From Lachnospiraceae bacterium (GTDB lineage Bacteria; Bacillota; Clostridia; Lachnospirales; Lachnospiraceae), in the NCBI GenBank assembly GCA_004556655.1, contig SFGF01000037.1:1-33898 (forward strand): DNA of 33,898 nt, given 5' to 3'. Position numbers and translations under genes: made by a program. The notes under the pieces are model-generated. The model was not told the DNA's origin. It was given only the letters and a program-made list of their open reading frames with translations, and did not search any database. Below, piece by piece: positions 1 through 8,506 of the stretch (positions are counted from its first letter, which is position 1; each line of letters begins with the position of its first letter).

Positions 1-83
1 TTCATGATAAGTATTTAAAGTAAAATCAGTAATAACTTATATGGACAGGAATCGTTTCTTTTATTGTTAACTAAACGACATTG

Positions 84-115
84 GGTCTGTCCCCTGTCCT
101 ATTCCCTGTCCTATT
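84..115. repeat. Left arm of 17-bp inverted repeat plus 12-bp tandem repeat
   Basis: Positions 84-100 (GGTCTGTCCCCTGTCCT) are the exact reverse complement of 702-718. Within the same stretch a 12-bp unit (CCCTGTCCTATT) is repeated head to tail at 92-103 and 104-115, and the second copy overlaps the stop codon of the hydrolase gene. The pair brackets one gene. It looks like REP-type intergenic repeats rather than transposon ends, because no transposase is present. Confidence 0.7.
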
Positions 116-683
116 CTATCATTTCACGAAGTTTTTCCACTACTTCTGTCAGTCTTTGTATATTCCCCATAGTGTCACCAGAGATTTCCAGAGAGTGGTT
201 GCATCCGGGAAATATTTTTCCTTTTTTATCCGGATGTTCAAAAGCCGCTTTTTCTACCAGTTCTTTGCTGATATAAGGATCACCGGTACCAGCAACAAAA
301 AGCCCTGAAAAACTTTCCAGATATGGCAGTGTCAAAGGAATCGGAGTCATCCAGAAATGTCTTACTGTCTTTTCATCCCATTCCAGTTCCTCCTGGATTC
401 TACATGCGATCACAGTTCCGATACTTTTGGATATCATCAGAGTATCTTCATATTTTGTTGGATCAATTTCTTTCATCTGTGCCAGAATCCGTTCCTTTGC
501 AGTGACAGCCACCGGAATCAGATCTTCCATAGTTCTTCCCCGGAAATTATGAATATCCGTGCCATAATCCAGACGTATCACTTCATAACCATACTCTCCT
601 GCAAGCTGCGCCGTATAGTACAAAAGTGGTTTAGCACAAGTGTAACCAACTCCCGGAAAGATTATTGCGAGTTTTTTTCCCAT
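111..683 (-). CDS. Small alpha/beta-hydrolase-like protein
   Basis: About 190 residues with an alpha/beta hydrolase look. An N-terminal beta strand leads into a glycine turn (KLAIIFPGVGYT), a nucleophile-elbow-like SKSIGT lies in the middle, and GTGDPY and a late GCNHSLE supply plausible acid and histidine positions of a Ser-Asp-His triad. The substrate is unknown. I start it at ATG 683, which has GGAG six bases upstream; the open frame continues upstream to 878, but that part overlaps the end of the neighbouring ATPase gene and crosses the inverted repeat, so it is probably not coding. It follows the ATPase gene on the same strand with about a 50-bp gap. The gene sits inside the 84-100/702-718 inverted repeat, and its stop codon falls in the tandem repeat. 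Confidence 0.65.
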   Translation of the reverse strand: MGKKLAIIFPGVGYTCAKPLLYYTAQLAGEYGYEVIRLDYGTDIHNFRGRTMEDLIPVAVTAKERILAQMKEIDPTKYEDTLMISKSIGTVIACRIQEELEWDEKTVRHFWMTPIPLTLPYLESFSGLFVAGTGDPYISKELVEKAAFEHPDKKGKIFPGCNHSLEISGDTMGNIQRLTEVVEKLREMIE

Positions 684-701
684 ATTTTTCTCCATTCTGT
701 T

Positions 702-718
702 AGGACAGGGGACAGACC
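702..718. repeat. Right arm of 17-bp inverted repeat
   Basis: Exact reverse complement of 84-100. It lies between the end of the ATPase gene (736) and the start of the hydrolase gene (683), just upstream of the hydrolase ribosome binding site. Confidence 0.7.
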
Positions 719-735
719 GTCCTAGACCTGATTCA

Positions 736-2589
736 TCATACTTTCTTCCTGTTTTCAAAATAGATAAACTTGTCAATCGCATCCAGGATATCTGCGAACT
801 CTTCTCTCGGAGCAAGTTCCACATATTTTTGTAGTACTTCTTCCTCCCGTTCTTTAAAGCGCCCATAAAAAATGTCAAACAGATTATGTCCTCTGAGATA
901 AATTTTGATTTCTTCCATATGTTCTTTTAAGTCATCCACTGTCTCGAGATTTTTTCCTATTACCTCTGTTAAGTGTCTGCCGCTTCGTATTTTATAAAGA
1001 TATTCTTTCCATTTTGTAAGAAGGATCTGATAAAATTCTTCCTCTGACCGAACCACACCGATCTGTGTCATAATACGTGGATTGAGAAAATAATTCTCAA
1101 ATGAATAATACTTTAAAATCAATACATTTTGCGGACGTACTCTCGGTAATGCATCTATATCTTCCCTGTTTCTCTCTTCATAATATCTGCAGAGCTGATG
1201 CTGCAGTTCTTTCCGGTCCTTGCCATCTCCGTCCCGAATCATCAAAAACTGATCTTTCAGATACACCTGATTGATATATTTCAGATTGGCATAGGTCTTG
1301 ATATTGGTACAACTGTTGGTATTGATAATAGCAATCCTGATCAGCTGTCCGTTCTGATCGCAGATCTCAGCGTAATACTTTCGGATCAACATTGGCAAAC
1401 GACTTTTATCCTGCTTACCTTCCACGATAAAAACGAAATCCACGTTCATCAGATCTCCAGCCGAATATCCCAGATCATTCAAAATCCGGCTGATGTCTGT
1501 TCTTTCCGCAACAGATGAACAGCCTTTTTCATCCAAAAGAATCTGTCGAATCTGCCGGGTATTAAAATTCGAAAGTAAATTGGGAGAATGGGTGGAAAAT
1601 ATCACCTGGTTTTTCTTAGAAAGACGATACAATATTTTCCCGGCCACCTTCTGCATCTGAGGATGAAGGAAAATCTCAGGTTCCTCCACTACTACAATTC
1701 CCTGATTTTGTCCGTTTCCCTGTGCATAGGTTTCCAGAAGAGAAAGCATATAAACACTTCGCATGCCATTTCCCATCTTTTCAACGGGTTTTGTCAAGTT
1801 CTGTCCCGGACTGTATGTTTCCGCAGTTACCGAGAGCATTCGTTCCATATCCCGGTTCATAGAATATCTTATTTCTTCCTGACCGCCGTTTCTTCTAAAA
1901 TTTTCATTCAGCTTTCTGGAAAAATCGTCCAGATTCAGCTGATATAATTTATAATCCAAAAGCTTTGCAGCTTCAAAAGCATTCAGTTCATCTACCGATT
2001 TCTGCGAGATCAGACCCATACACTCAAAACAATGACGACATTTCTTTGAGCGATCGAAAATACAGCAATCTGATCTCATCTGCTTAATCAGATCATCTTC
2101 CATCCACAAGAGCAGATCATTTTGAAATTGATCAAGATCCCTCTGAGTGTCTACATAATATATTCGAGGAATTATCTCACGAATATGCGGATTATTCTTT
2201 TTCTCCCCGTCTGAATAGAGGATCTCGCCATTGTATTTTGCCAGATATGTGAATGTGAGAATCCCATTCCGATAAGAAGGAAGCTTTTTCTGAAATTCTT
2301 TCTCCCATGCAGCAAACCGACGGTAGCGACTCACAAGTCCCTGTTTCTGAAATGAGAGAAGATCCTCCCTGGTAATTTCCAGGTCCATCTGTATGCTGAC
2401 GGGAGGATGCCCTTCCCGAAAATCTTCCGGTTCGATCCGATAGTCCCCTCCTACAGCCCGGATGGCATCTAGGACAGCGGTTTTTCCGGTACTGTTCTTA
2501 CCAACAAGGATCAATGCATTTTCCAGATTTTCCAGGCTGATTTCCTGAATGGATTTAAAATTTTTTATGCTGAGTTTGATAATCTTCAT
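736..2589 (-). CDS. OLD-family ATPase with TOPRIM nuclease domain
   Basis: About 617 residues. The N-terminus is an SMC/ABC-like ATPase: Walker A GKNSTGKT at residues 30-37, a Walker B-like IVVVEEPEIFLHP near 298-310, and an H-loop (STHSP) near 332. A TOPRIM domain follows, with a glutamate in FIVEGKQD (about 390) and a DGD pair in MIRDGDGKD (about 453-455). This is the layout of OLD (overcoming lysogenization defect) nucleases, which act in DNA processing and phage defence. An unusual cysteine cluster lies inside the ATPase at about residues 175-190 (CC-x7-C-x2-C-x2-C) and could bind zinc. ATG 2589 is preferred over ATG 2613 because AGGAGG lies seven bases before it. I see no partner such as a UvrD-like helicase next to it, so a Gabija-type pair is not supported; it may act alone. 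Confidence 0.8.
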   Translation of the reverse strand: MKIIKLSIKNFKSIQEISLENLENALILVGKNSTGKTAVLDAIRAVGGDYRIEPEDFREGHPPVSIQMDLEITREDLLSFQKQGLVSRYRRFAAWEKEFQKKLPSYRNGILTFTYLAKYNGEILYSDGEKKNNPHIREIIPRIYYVDTQRDLDQFQNDLLLWMEDDLIKQMRSDCCIFDRSKKCRHCFECMGLISQKSVDELNAFEAAKLLDYKLYQLNLDDFSRKLNENFRRNGGQEEIRYSMNRDMERMLSVTAETYSPGQNLTKPVEKMGNGMRSVYMLSLLETYAQGNGQNQGIVVVEEPEIFLHPQMQKVAGKILYRLSKKNQVIFSTHSPNLLSNFNTRQIRQILLDEKGCSSVAERTDISRILNDLGYSAGDLMNVDFVFIVEGKQDKSRLPMLIRKYYAEICDQNGQLIRIAIINTNSCTNIKTYANLKYINQVYLKDQFLMIRDGDGKDRKELQHQLCRYYEERNREDIDALPRVRPQNVLILKYYSFENYFLNPRIMTQIGVVRSEEEFYQILLTKWKEYLYKIRSGRHLTEVIGKNLETVDDLKEHMEEIKIYLRGHNLFDIFYGRFKEREEEVLQKYVELAPREEFADILDAIDKFIYFENRKKV

Positions 2590-2641
2590 GATATCGCCTC
2601 CTGCCGGAAACATTTCTGATATTTTACAGTATATCCCTAAA

Positions 2642-2669
2642 ATTATATTTTCTCAACATTCCTGCACAA
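2642..2669 (-). promoter_or_regulatory. Candidate sigma-A promoter for the OLD gene
   Basis: On the minus strand, TTGTGC (2669-2664) and TATAAT (2647-2642) are separated by 16 bases. The site lies between ureD and the OLD-family gene, about 50 bases upstream of the start codon. No terminator hairpin is visible after ureD, so readthrough from the urease operon is also possible. Confidence 0.4.
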
Positions 2670-2675
2670 ATCCAA

Positions 2676-3503
2676 TTAAAATAATCCAAAGTGCACCCTC
2701 TTTATTTTTTCTGCTGTCTCCTGAAGTATCTGGGCCCGGTTTCCGAAAATTCTCACTGCCAAATCTCCCTGGGAAAGGCAGGTCACACCACCTTCACATT
2801 CTGTTTCTTTTTCCAGAATTTCCCATATTTTTTCCTGTTGCTCGGTTCTTTTTGCCGATACCGATAAAAATATATTTGCCATATGACTATATCCTTCATA
2901 CATGCCGATTCTCTCCATCGGCATTTTTTCCGGCTCATACCGGGTATTGTCACGATAAATCAGATGATTTTCCCGATAAATTCGTACTTTGGATGAAAAG
3001 CGGCGATAGGCGAACCGTTCCTCATGGGCATTTCTTCCACATGTTATAATTTCCAAAAGAAACAAACGGGAACTCTCATCCGCCAGTCTTATCTCCATAT
3101 CACTTTGAAAAACGGAACCACCAAAAGGAATGACAGGCTGGGGATAATAACACAGGCTGGAATCCGTATCAGCATGAATCCTTATTTTTCTTTCGGCAAA
3201 ACCGCCTTCCATTTTATGTATTTTTTCAAAAGACTGTGAAAGGATTTCCAGATCAACTCCTTTTCCAACCTGATAGTCAAATTCCTGACGGTCGCCTCTC
3301 ATTATACCGGCAGATGCACAAAGGGGCATCACCTGAATTCCGCCATTTGCCTTTTCGAAAGGAGTCATAATCTTATATGGAGCAGTAAAATACACATCTT
3401 CCAGTATGGTCTTCCCCTCTCTGACTCCCGTTCGAAGACAGATTCTTGAAGTTTTTCCGAATTTATTTTCTGAATCTCCATAACTGTTCTGTCGGTTCTC
3501 CAT
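2676..3503 (-). CDS. ureD: Urease accessory protein UreD (UreH)
   Basis: 275 residues, the usual size for UreD. UreD binds apo-urease and forms the UreD-UreF-UreG complex through which nickel reaches the active site. Family features include VYFTAPYKIM near the N-terminus, the central YYPQPVIPFGGSVF, and GRNAHEERFAYR. It is the last gene of the urease operon, 13 bases after ureG. GGAG-rich sequence precedes ATG 3503. The ureE-F-G-D accessory order is standard. Identification is firm from both context and sequence. Confidence 0.93.
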   Translation of the reverse strand: MENRQNSYGDSENKFGKTSRICLRTGVREGKTILEDVYFTAPYKIMTPFEKANGGIQVMPLCASAGIMRGDRQEFDYQVGKGVDLEILSQSFEKIHKMEGGFAERKIRIHADTDSSLCYYPQPVIPFGGSVFQSDMEIRLADESSRLFLLEIITCGRNAHEERFAYRRFSSKVRIYRENHLIYRDNTRYEPEKMPMERIGMYEGYSHMANIFLSVSAKRTEQQEKIWEILEKETECEGGVTCLSQGDLAVRIFGNRAQILQETAEKIKRVHFGLF

Positions 3504-3516
3504 AGATCTCTCCTCT

Positions 3517-4125
3517 CTACATTCCTTCTAGCAGCACATTTTTCTTGATCCATTCCACCACAGCGTCCACATGTTCATCCCCACGGATATTAGTAAAAAC
3601 AAATGGGCGCTGTCCTCGCATCTTTTTCGAATCCCGTTCCATTACTTCCAGGCTGGCACCTACATATGGTGCAAGATCAATTTTGTTGATCACAAGCAGA
3701 TCTGAGCGTGTGATTCCCGGTCCGCCTTTTCTCGGTATTTTATCCCCTTCCGCCACATCAATTACAAAAATTGTCGCATCAACAAGTTCCGGGCTGAAGG
3801 TAGACGAGAGATTATCTCCACCGCTCTCTATAAACAATATCTCAATATCCGGAAATCTCTCCATCATTTCATCCACTGCTTCCAGATTCATGGATGCGTC
3901 TTCACGGATAGCCGTATGGGGACATCCTCCAGTCTCTACGCCAATAATTCTTTCTACCGGAAGTATACTGTTTTTTGCCAAAAACTGTGCATCCTCCTTA
4001 GTATAAATATCATTGGTAATAACGCCAAGACTGTATTGCCCTGCCATTTTTCTGGATAAAGCTTCGATAAGTGCTGTTTTGCCGGAACCTACCGGACCGG
4101 CAACCCCTATTTTAACGTATGACAT
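3517..4125 (-). CDS. ureG: Urease accessory GTPase UreG
   Basis: A SIMIBI-class GTPase that powers nickel delivery to urease. The P-loop (GPVGSGKT) starts at about residue 9 from the chosen start. The nickel-binding CPH motif appears in ETGGCPHTAIREDASMN, and ESGGDNLSSTFSP and NKIDLAPYVG (guanine specificity) follow. I choose ATG 4125, giving 202 residues, because GGAGG lies eight bases upstream and this matches the usual UreG N-terminus (MSYVKIGVAGPVGSGKT). The frame is open up to 4227 and would overlap ureF, but the extension is not UreG-like. The gene lies 46 bases after ureF. Confidence 0.95.
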   Translation of the reverse strand: MSYVKIGVAGPVGSGKTALIEALSRKMAGQYSLGVITNDIYTKEDAQFLAKNSILPVERIIGVETGGCPHTAIREDASMNLEAVDEMMERFPDIEILFIESGGDNLSSTFSPELVDATIFVIDVAEGDKIPRKGGPGITRSDLLVINKIDLAPYVGASLEVMERDSKKMRGQRPFVFTNIRGDEHVDAVVEWIKKNVLLEGM

Positions 4126-4171
4126 CTCATTTTCCTCCATCTGTCCTGCTAGGTATCGCTTTTTTTTTAAA

Positions 4172-4864
4172 TCAGGACATATAAATTCTTGAATACAATT
4201 TTTCATGTTGGATTCCCCGGATATCAAATCCCGGTGCGGACAGGCAGAGATCCTCTTCTGTCCATTGCATCACATCCGTAAGAATTTCCCGAAAACAGCT
4301 ATAACATCCGGACAGTATCTTCTGTCCGGAACTTTGGCTTAAAGGAATGGTTTTTACGCAATTCGTTACCATTGCAGAAGTCTGCGCATACAGATAATGG
4401 GACAGTGTATCATCCAAATCCAGCCTTAATGCCGCACAATATACACCGTATACACAACAATGACTTACGCTTTTCCCCTTTCTTGCTGTCAGGTAATCAC
4501 GAAATATCCCCTGTTTTGTAATTTCCAGTCCCAGTTTTTCTATAGTCTTTGCAAATCTTGAGCCCATTTTTCTGGATGCTTCTCTTTGCTCCATAGGCAG
4601 TCTGGATGCTTCCAGAATTTCCTCCAGTCGCATAAGACCTTCCAAATCGTTTTCCCGTGCATAAGCATAAGATAGTCTTACTGCCAACAGTTCTGTATAT
4701 GCCAGATTCCATTTCAGCTTATGTATCACGTATTCTTTTGCGCTCTTTTCATCATGAACGATTCCTTTCTGGATGTAGGTTTCCAATCCCTGGGAATGAG
4801 AATATCCCCCAATAGGAAAAAGCGCATCATTTACCTGCAGCAGATAAAAAAGTTTGTCAGACAT
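4172..4864 (-). CDS. ureF: Urease accessory protein UreF
   Basis: 230 residues, normal for UreF, an all-helical protein that bridges UreD and UreG in the nickel-loading complex. The N-terminal family signature reads LLQVNDALFPIGGYSHSQGLE, where GGYSHSQGLE is characteristic. SHCCVYGVYCAAL and TNCVKTIPLSQ near the C-terminal third are also typical. ATG 4864 has GGGAGGAG just upstream. It lies 18 bases after ureE. Confidence 0.94.
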   Translation of the reverse strand: MSDKLFYLLQVNDALFPIGGYSHSQGLETYIQKGIVHDEKSAKEYVIHKLKWNLAYTELLAVRLSYAYARENDLEGLMRLEEILEASRLPMEQREASRKMGSRFAKTIEKLGLEITKQGIFRDYLTARKGKSVSHCCVYGVYCAALRLDLDDTLSHYLYAQTSAMVTNCVKTIPLSQSSGQKILSGCYSCFREILTDVMQWTEEDLCLSAPGFDIRGIQHEKLYSRIYMS

Positions 4865-4882
4865 AATCTCCTCCCACTCTCA

Positions 4883-5359
4883 TCAATGATGATGGTTGTG
4901 AACAGAGGCTGATATTCTCCGGTCAAAATCCAGCTTTTCTGTTTTTTTCACTGCCGTAACGCCATGAATCTTTGACAGCATAACCATCATGGGTTCATTA
5001 TAAATTGTTATGAACGTATCTTCCGTTCCCCAAAAAAGCGGTGCATGTCGGTTGCCAATCTCATAACAAACTTTGGCAGCCATTTTTTCATGTCCTTCCA
5101 TCAGAGAAACCTGAATAATCTCACATGGAGGTGTATTTACAGCGATGACCAGGTTCTCATCACTATAGATTACATCCCCCTGAAGCAGCCCTCGAGTCAA
5201 AACAGAATCATCCATTCTGATTCCTACTTCTCTTCCTTTGTCAGTCACTTTCCTGTGAATCTTTTTAAAAGCTTCATGCCACTCTATATCCACATATTCC
5301 AGTTTTCTGCCGGAAATATCCGTCTCTTCCAGCTTACCTAAAATCTGTTCGCACAGCAT
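4883..5359 (-). CDS. ureE: Urease nickel metallochaperone UreE
   Basis: 158 residues. UreE binds nickel at its dimer interface and passes it to the UreDFG complex. The peptide-binding N-terminal half (DIEWHEAFKKIHRKVTDKGR) is followed by the metal-binding half with a GNRHAPLFW motif, where the conserved histidine sits. The C-terminus ends in a short histidine-rich tail (VHNHHH), a minimal form of the long His tails of some UreE proteins. The start at ATG 5359 has GGAGAGGAG upstream. It is 22 bases after ureI. Confidence 0.93.
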   Translation of the reverse strand: MLCEQILGKLEETDISGRKLEYVDIEWHEAFKKIHRKVTDKGREVGIRMDDSVLTRGLLQGDVIYSDENLVIAVNTPPCEIIQVSLMEGHEKMAAKVCYEIGNRHAPLFWGTEDTFITIYNEPMMVMLSKIHGVTAVKKTEKLDFDRRISASVHNHHH

Positions 5360-5381
5360 ATTTGTCTCCTCTCCAAATGTT

Positions 5382-5888
5382 CTACCACAGATTCAGAAGC
5401 ATCATCACTCCCGGAATCCAGGCTGTCACGATTCCTTCAAACACCTGTAGTGCCGGGACGAATTTACCCAGCTTCTTTCCCATAATATCTTCCACAAAAG
5501 CTGTTCCCCACAGAATTGCCCACAGGTACCAGATTACAGCCCAGCGAATATCCGGTGTAATTCCCAGAGCAGCACTTCCGGTAAACCCTTCAATGGTTCC
5601 AAACACAACTGCGTTTACTGCCACAAATGTAGAAAACCATGCAAAAGGAATCGGACTTAATTTCAGGATATTATTGAATGCCACAAACAGATAGGTAAAG
5701 CAGAACAAAAGACCTGTTCCTGCTGCATAATAATTTCCCTGTACCAGATTTACCAGATTTATAAATAAAGACAGGCCGCCTGTGAGAATATTCATCACTG
5801 CAGCCGATTTTCCATCTACCTTGTAAAGATTGCACATACCATTGTTGATCAGTACAATTCCCACAAATAACAGACAAACACCTAACAT
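5382..5888 (-). CDS. ureI: UreI/AmiS-family urea channel
   Basis: 168 residues, almost entirely hydrophobic, with about six predicted membrane spans. Family features include LLFVGIVLINNGMCNLYKVDGKSAA at the N-terminus, the central tryptophans and NAVVFG, and WYLWAILWGTAFVEDI. The family includes the proton-gated urea channel of Helicobacter and the amide transporter AmiS; the position inside a urease operon favours urea. It lies 85 bases after ureC with a hairpin in the gap and 22 bases before ureE. Whether it is gated by pH cannot be told from sequence. Confidence 0.9.
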   Translation of the reverse strand: MLGVCLLFVGIVLINNGMCNLYKVDGKSAAVMNILTGGLSLFINLVNLVQGNYYAAGTGLLFCFTYLFVAFNNILKLSPIPFAWFSTFVAVNAVVFGTIEGFTGSAALGITPDIRWAVIWYLWAILWGTAFVEDIMGKKLGKFVPALQVFEGIVTAWIPGVMMLLNLW

Positions 5889-5921
5889 TGTTCTCTCCTT
5901 CTTTCTTTTCTCATAATAACG

Positions 5922-5952
5922 GCGGTGAAAAGCTTGGTTGTCCTTTCACCGC
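5922..5952 (-). other. Intercistronic hairpin between ureC and ureI
   Basis: GCGGTGAAA (5922-5930) and TTTCACCGC (5944-5952) form a perfect 9-bp stem with a 13-base loop. There is no U-run after it on the minus strand, so it is not an obvious terminator. It could stabilise the upstream ureABC message or mark a processing point, but this is inference. Confidence 0.55.
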
Positions 5953-5973
5953 ACTCCTCAATGTCACCTCTGA

Positions 5974-7695
5974 TCAGAACAGACTGTAAAGCTGGGTAAG
6001 CGGCAGTTTCTCTGCCGGTTTGGATGTTACAGCTTCCCCATCCACTGTAACTTCATAAGTTTCCGGATCTACCATAATAACCGGTGTCCGATCATTATAT
6101 ACCATGTCTTTTTTACTGATATTTCTGCAGCTGCTTACCGGAACAACCGTTTTTTCCAGACCATACTGTGATTTCACGTCCGCATCCATGGCAGCTTTTG
6201 ATACAAACGTAAGACATGCCTCAGCTTTTGCTTTTCCATGTGCAGCAAACATCGGCTGATAGAAAATTGGCTGGGTTGTAGGAATGGAGGCATTTGCATC
6301 ACCCATTTTCGATGCAATAATCATACCGCCTTTGATGATAATATCCGGCTTTGCTCCAAAGAATGCAGGATTCCAGAGTACCAGATCCGCAAATTTTCCT
6401 TCTTCCACAGAACCTACATACTCAGAAATTCCATGGGTGATTGCCGGATTAATGGTATACTTGGAAATGTATCTTTTTACCCGGAAATTATCATTTCCCT
6501 TTCCCTCATCTTCAGGAAGTGCTCCCCGCTCATCTTTCATTTTACTTGCGGTCTGCCAGGTACGGGTAATGACTTCACCGACACGTCCCATTGCCTGAGA
6601 ATCCGAACTCATCATACTGAAAATTCCCATATCATGCAGAACATCTTCTGCGGCAATGGTTTCCGGACGAATTCGTGAATCAGCAAATGCCACATCCTCC
6701 GGAATCTTTTTATCCAGATGGTGACAAACCATCAGCATATCCAAATGTTCATCCAATGTATTAACTGTATAAGGCATGGTAGGATTGGTAGAAGACGGAA
6801 GTACATTTGTTGCTGCCGCCGCACGGATAATATCCGGTGCGTGCCCACCGCCTGCTCCTTCCGTATGATAAGTATGAATGGTTCTTCCTCCGATAGCCGC
6901 AAGGGTATCTTCCACACATCCTCCCTCATTCAAAGTATCCGTATGAATAGCCACCTGCACATCATATTCATCCGCCACATTCAGGCAATGATTGATTACT
7001 GCAGGAGTTGCACCCCAGTCTTCATGAATCTTCAGCCCCATAGCACCGGCTTTTACCTGTTCAATCAGCGGTTGTTCATCGGAACAATTTCCTTTTCCCA
7101 GAAATCCCAGATTCATCGGATATTCCTCTGCCGCCTTCAGCATCATTTTCAAATTCCATGGGCCCGGTGTACAGGTTGTAGCGTTTGTTCCATCCGCCGG
7201 ACCGGTACCACCTCCGATCATGGTAGTCACACCGCTGTACAGAGCACAATCAATCTGCTGCGGACTGATAAAATGAATATGGGTATCGATACCGCCTGCT
7301 GTGACGATCATTCCCTCACCGGCCAATGCCTCCGTCGAAGCACCTACTGTCATTCCCGGTGTTACACCATCCATAATATCAGGATTGCCTGCCTTTCCTA
7401 TTCCTCTGATTTTTCCGTCTTTGATACCGATATCGGCTTTTATAATTCCTGTAGAATCCACAATCAACGCATTGGTAATGACCAGATCCAGATCGCCATC
7501 CTTACTGCACGTTTTTACGGACTGTCCCATACCATCACGGATTGTTTTTCCGCCTCCGAATTTTACTTCATCTCCATATCTGGTATAATCTTTCTCGACC
7601 TCTATCACCAGGCTGGTATCAGCCAGATGCACTTTATCCCCCGTCGTGGGGCCGTACATTGCTGCATATTTACTGCCGGAAATTTTGACGCTCAT
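5974..7695 (-). CDS. ureC: Urease alpha (catalytic) subunit UreC
   Basis: 573 residues. It hydrolyses urea to ammonia and carbamate at a di-nickel site in the cytoplasm. All expected ligands are visible: His139 and His141 (DTHIHF), carbamylated Lys222 (GLKIHEDWG), His251 (AIHTDTLNEGG), His277 (TYHTEGAGGGHAPD) and Asp365 (SSDSQAMGR). The flap contains the catalytic His325 (MVCHHLDKK). Numbering is from ATG 7695, chosen because AGGAGG lies seven bases upstream; an in-frame start at 7713 lacks this spacing. It is a separate alpha subunit, not fused to gamma/beta as in Helicobacter. It is followed by ureI, so the channel is co-transcribed with the enzyme. Confidence 0.97.
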   Translation of the reverse strand: MSVKISGSKYAAMYGPTTGDKVHLADTSLVIEVEKDYTRYGDEVKFGGGKTIRDGMGQSVKTCSKDGDLDLVITNALIVDSTGIIKADIGIKDGKIRGIGKAGNPDIMDGVTPGMTVGASTEALAGEGMIVTAGGIDTHIHFISPQQIDCALYSGVTTMIGGGTGPADGTNATTCTPGPWNLKMMLKAAEEYPMNLGFLGKGNCSDEQPLIEQVKAGAMGLKIHEDWGATPAVINHCLNVADEYDVQVAIHTDTLNEGGCVEDTLAAIGGRTIHTYHTEGAGGGHAPDIIRAAAATNVLPSSTNPTMPYTVNTLDEHLDMLMVCHHLDKKIPEDVAFADSRIRPETIAAEDVLHDMGIFSMMSSDSQAMGRVGEVITRTWQTASKMKDERGALPEDEGKGNDNFRVKRYISKYTINPAITHGISEYVGSVEEGKFADLVLWNPAFFGAKPDIIIKGGMIIASKMGDANASIPTTQPIFYQPMFAAHGKAKAEACLTFVSKAAMDADVKSQYGLEKTVVPVSSCRNISKKDMVYNDRTPVIMVDPETYEVTVDGEAVTSKPAEKLPLTQLYSLF

Positions 7696-7719
7696 TCTTA
7701 TCCCTCCTAACACTTTTCT

Positions 7720-8079
7720 TTATACAAATCCTTTTAATTTTGCATTTTCCATAGAAACCGTTTTTGTATCTTCTGTTGCCCGGGCACAGGTCAAATCATT
7801 CAGTCCAAACACTCTTTTTCGTCCTCCCATCGCCGTAAGCTGCACTTCCTTTTCCTCTCCCGGTTCAAAACGGACGGAAGTACCGGACGGAATATCCAGA
7901 TGAAATCCATATGCCTTTTCTCTGTCAAAGGACAGACATTTATTCACTTCAAAAAAATGATAATGAGAGCCTACCTGAACCGGACGATCCCCTTTATTTG
8001 CCACCACAACCTTTACTGTGTCCTTGCCTTCATTTAACGTAATCTCACGATCTGCCGGAATAATTTCACCAATTTTCAT
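7720..8079 (-). CDS. ureB: Urease beta subunit UreB
   Basis: 119 residues, a small structural subunit packed against UreC in the (alpha-beta-gamma)3 trimer. Family features include the N-terminal GEIIPADREITLN, VGSHYHFFEVN, and TSVRFEPGEEKEV. The start at ATG 8079 has AAGGAGG upstream, and that site overlaps the ureA stop codon, so ureA and ureB are tightly coupled. Confidence 0.95.
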   Translation of the reverse strand: MKIGEIIPADREITLNEGKDTVKVVVANKGDRPVQVGSHYHFFEVNKCLSFDREKAYGFHLDIPSGTSVRFEPGEEKEVQLTAMGGRKRVFGLNDLTCARATEDTKTVSMENAKLKGFV

Positions 8080-8091
8080 ATGATTGCCTCC

Positions 8092-8394
8092 TTACTGAAT
8101 GGGATTATGTACAGTTACCAGTTTTGTTCCGTCAGGAAATGTAGCTTCTACCTGAACTTCACCAATCATATCCGCTACACCTTCCATAACATCTTCTTTG
8201 GTAAGAATCTTTGTTCCAAGCTGCATCAATTCCACCACGGTTTTTCCGTCACGTGCAAGCTCCAACAGTTCAGAGCTAATATATGCCAGTGCTTCTACAT
8301 AATTCAGTTTCAGCCCTCTCTCCTTTCTCTCTTTTGCCAGATTTCCGGCCATATGAAGCATAAGCTTCTCCTGTTCTTTTGGGTTCAAACGCAT
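8092..8394 (-). CDS. ureA: Urease gamma subunit UreA
   Basis: 100 residues, the standard gamma subunit length. The sequence is typical throughout: MRLNPKEQEKLMLHMAGNLA at the start, LNYVEALAYIS in the middle and VEATFPDGTKLVTVHNP at the end. It is the first gene of the urease operon. GAGGAGG lies a few bases before ATG 8394. About 40 bases upstream lies a strong hairpin with a U-run, and a promoter lies just beyond it, so expression may be controlled by termination in the leader. Confidence 0.95.
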   Translation of the reverse strand: MRLNPKEQEKLMLHMAGNLAKERKERGLKLNYVEALAYISSELLELARDGKTVVELMQLGTKILTKEDVMEGVADMIGEVQVEATFPDGTKLVTVHNPIQ

Positions 8395-8435
8395 AATAAT
8401 CCTCCTCTCAGATAATAATGTATGATTTTCCGCAG

Positions 8436-8481
8436 AAAAAAACAGGCAATGAAATCATTTATGACTTCATTGCCTGTTTTT
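8436..8481 (-). terminator. Intrinsic terminator in the urease leader
   Basis: Positions 8438-8453 and 8466-8481 form a perfect 16-bp stem with a 12-base loop. On the minus strand it is followed by a run of seven U residues. It lies downstream of the promoter at 8507-8536 and about 40 bases before ureA. It could also end transcripts from the M20 gene, and because both arms have A/T runs it may work in both directions. Confidence 0.8.
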
Positions 8482-8506
8482 CTCTGTCGTCTATCATATT
8501 GTCTGC

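Noticed and set aside
84..718. Insertion sequence ends around the hydrolase gene
   Set aside because: No transposase or target-site duplication is visible, so the 17-bp repeat alone does not support an IS.
684..878. Longer N-terminus for the alpha/beta hydrolase
   Set aside because: It overlaps the ATPase coding end in another frame and crosses the inverted repeat; ATG 683 has a proper ribosome binding site.
6718..7710. 330-codon plus-strand open frame opposite ureC
   Set aside because: It is a shadow of the strongly conserved ureC gene, with no domain sense and no ribosome binding site.
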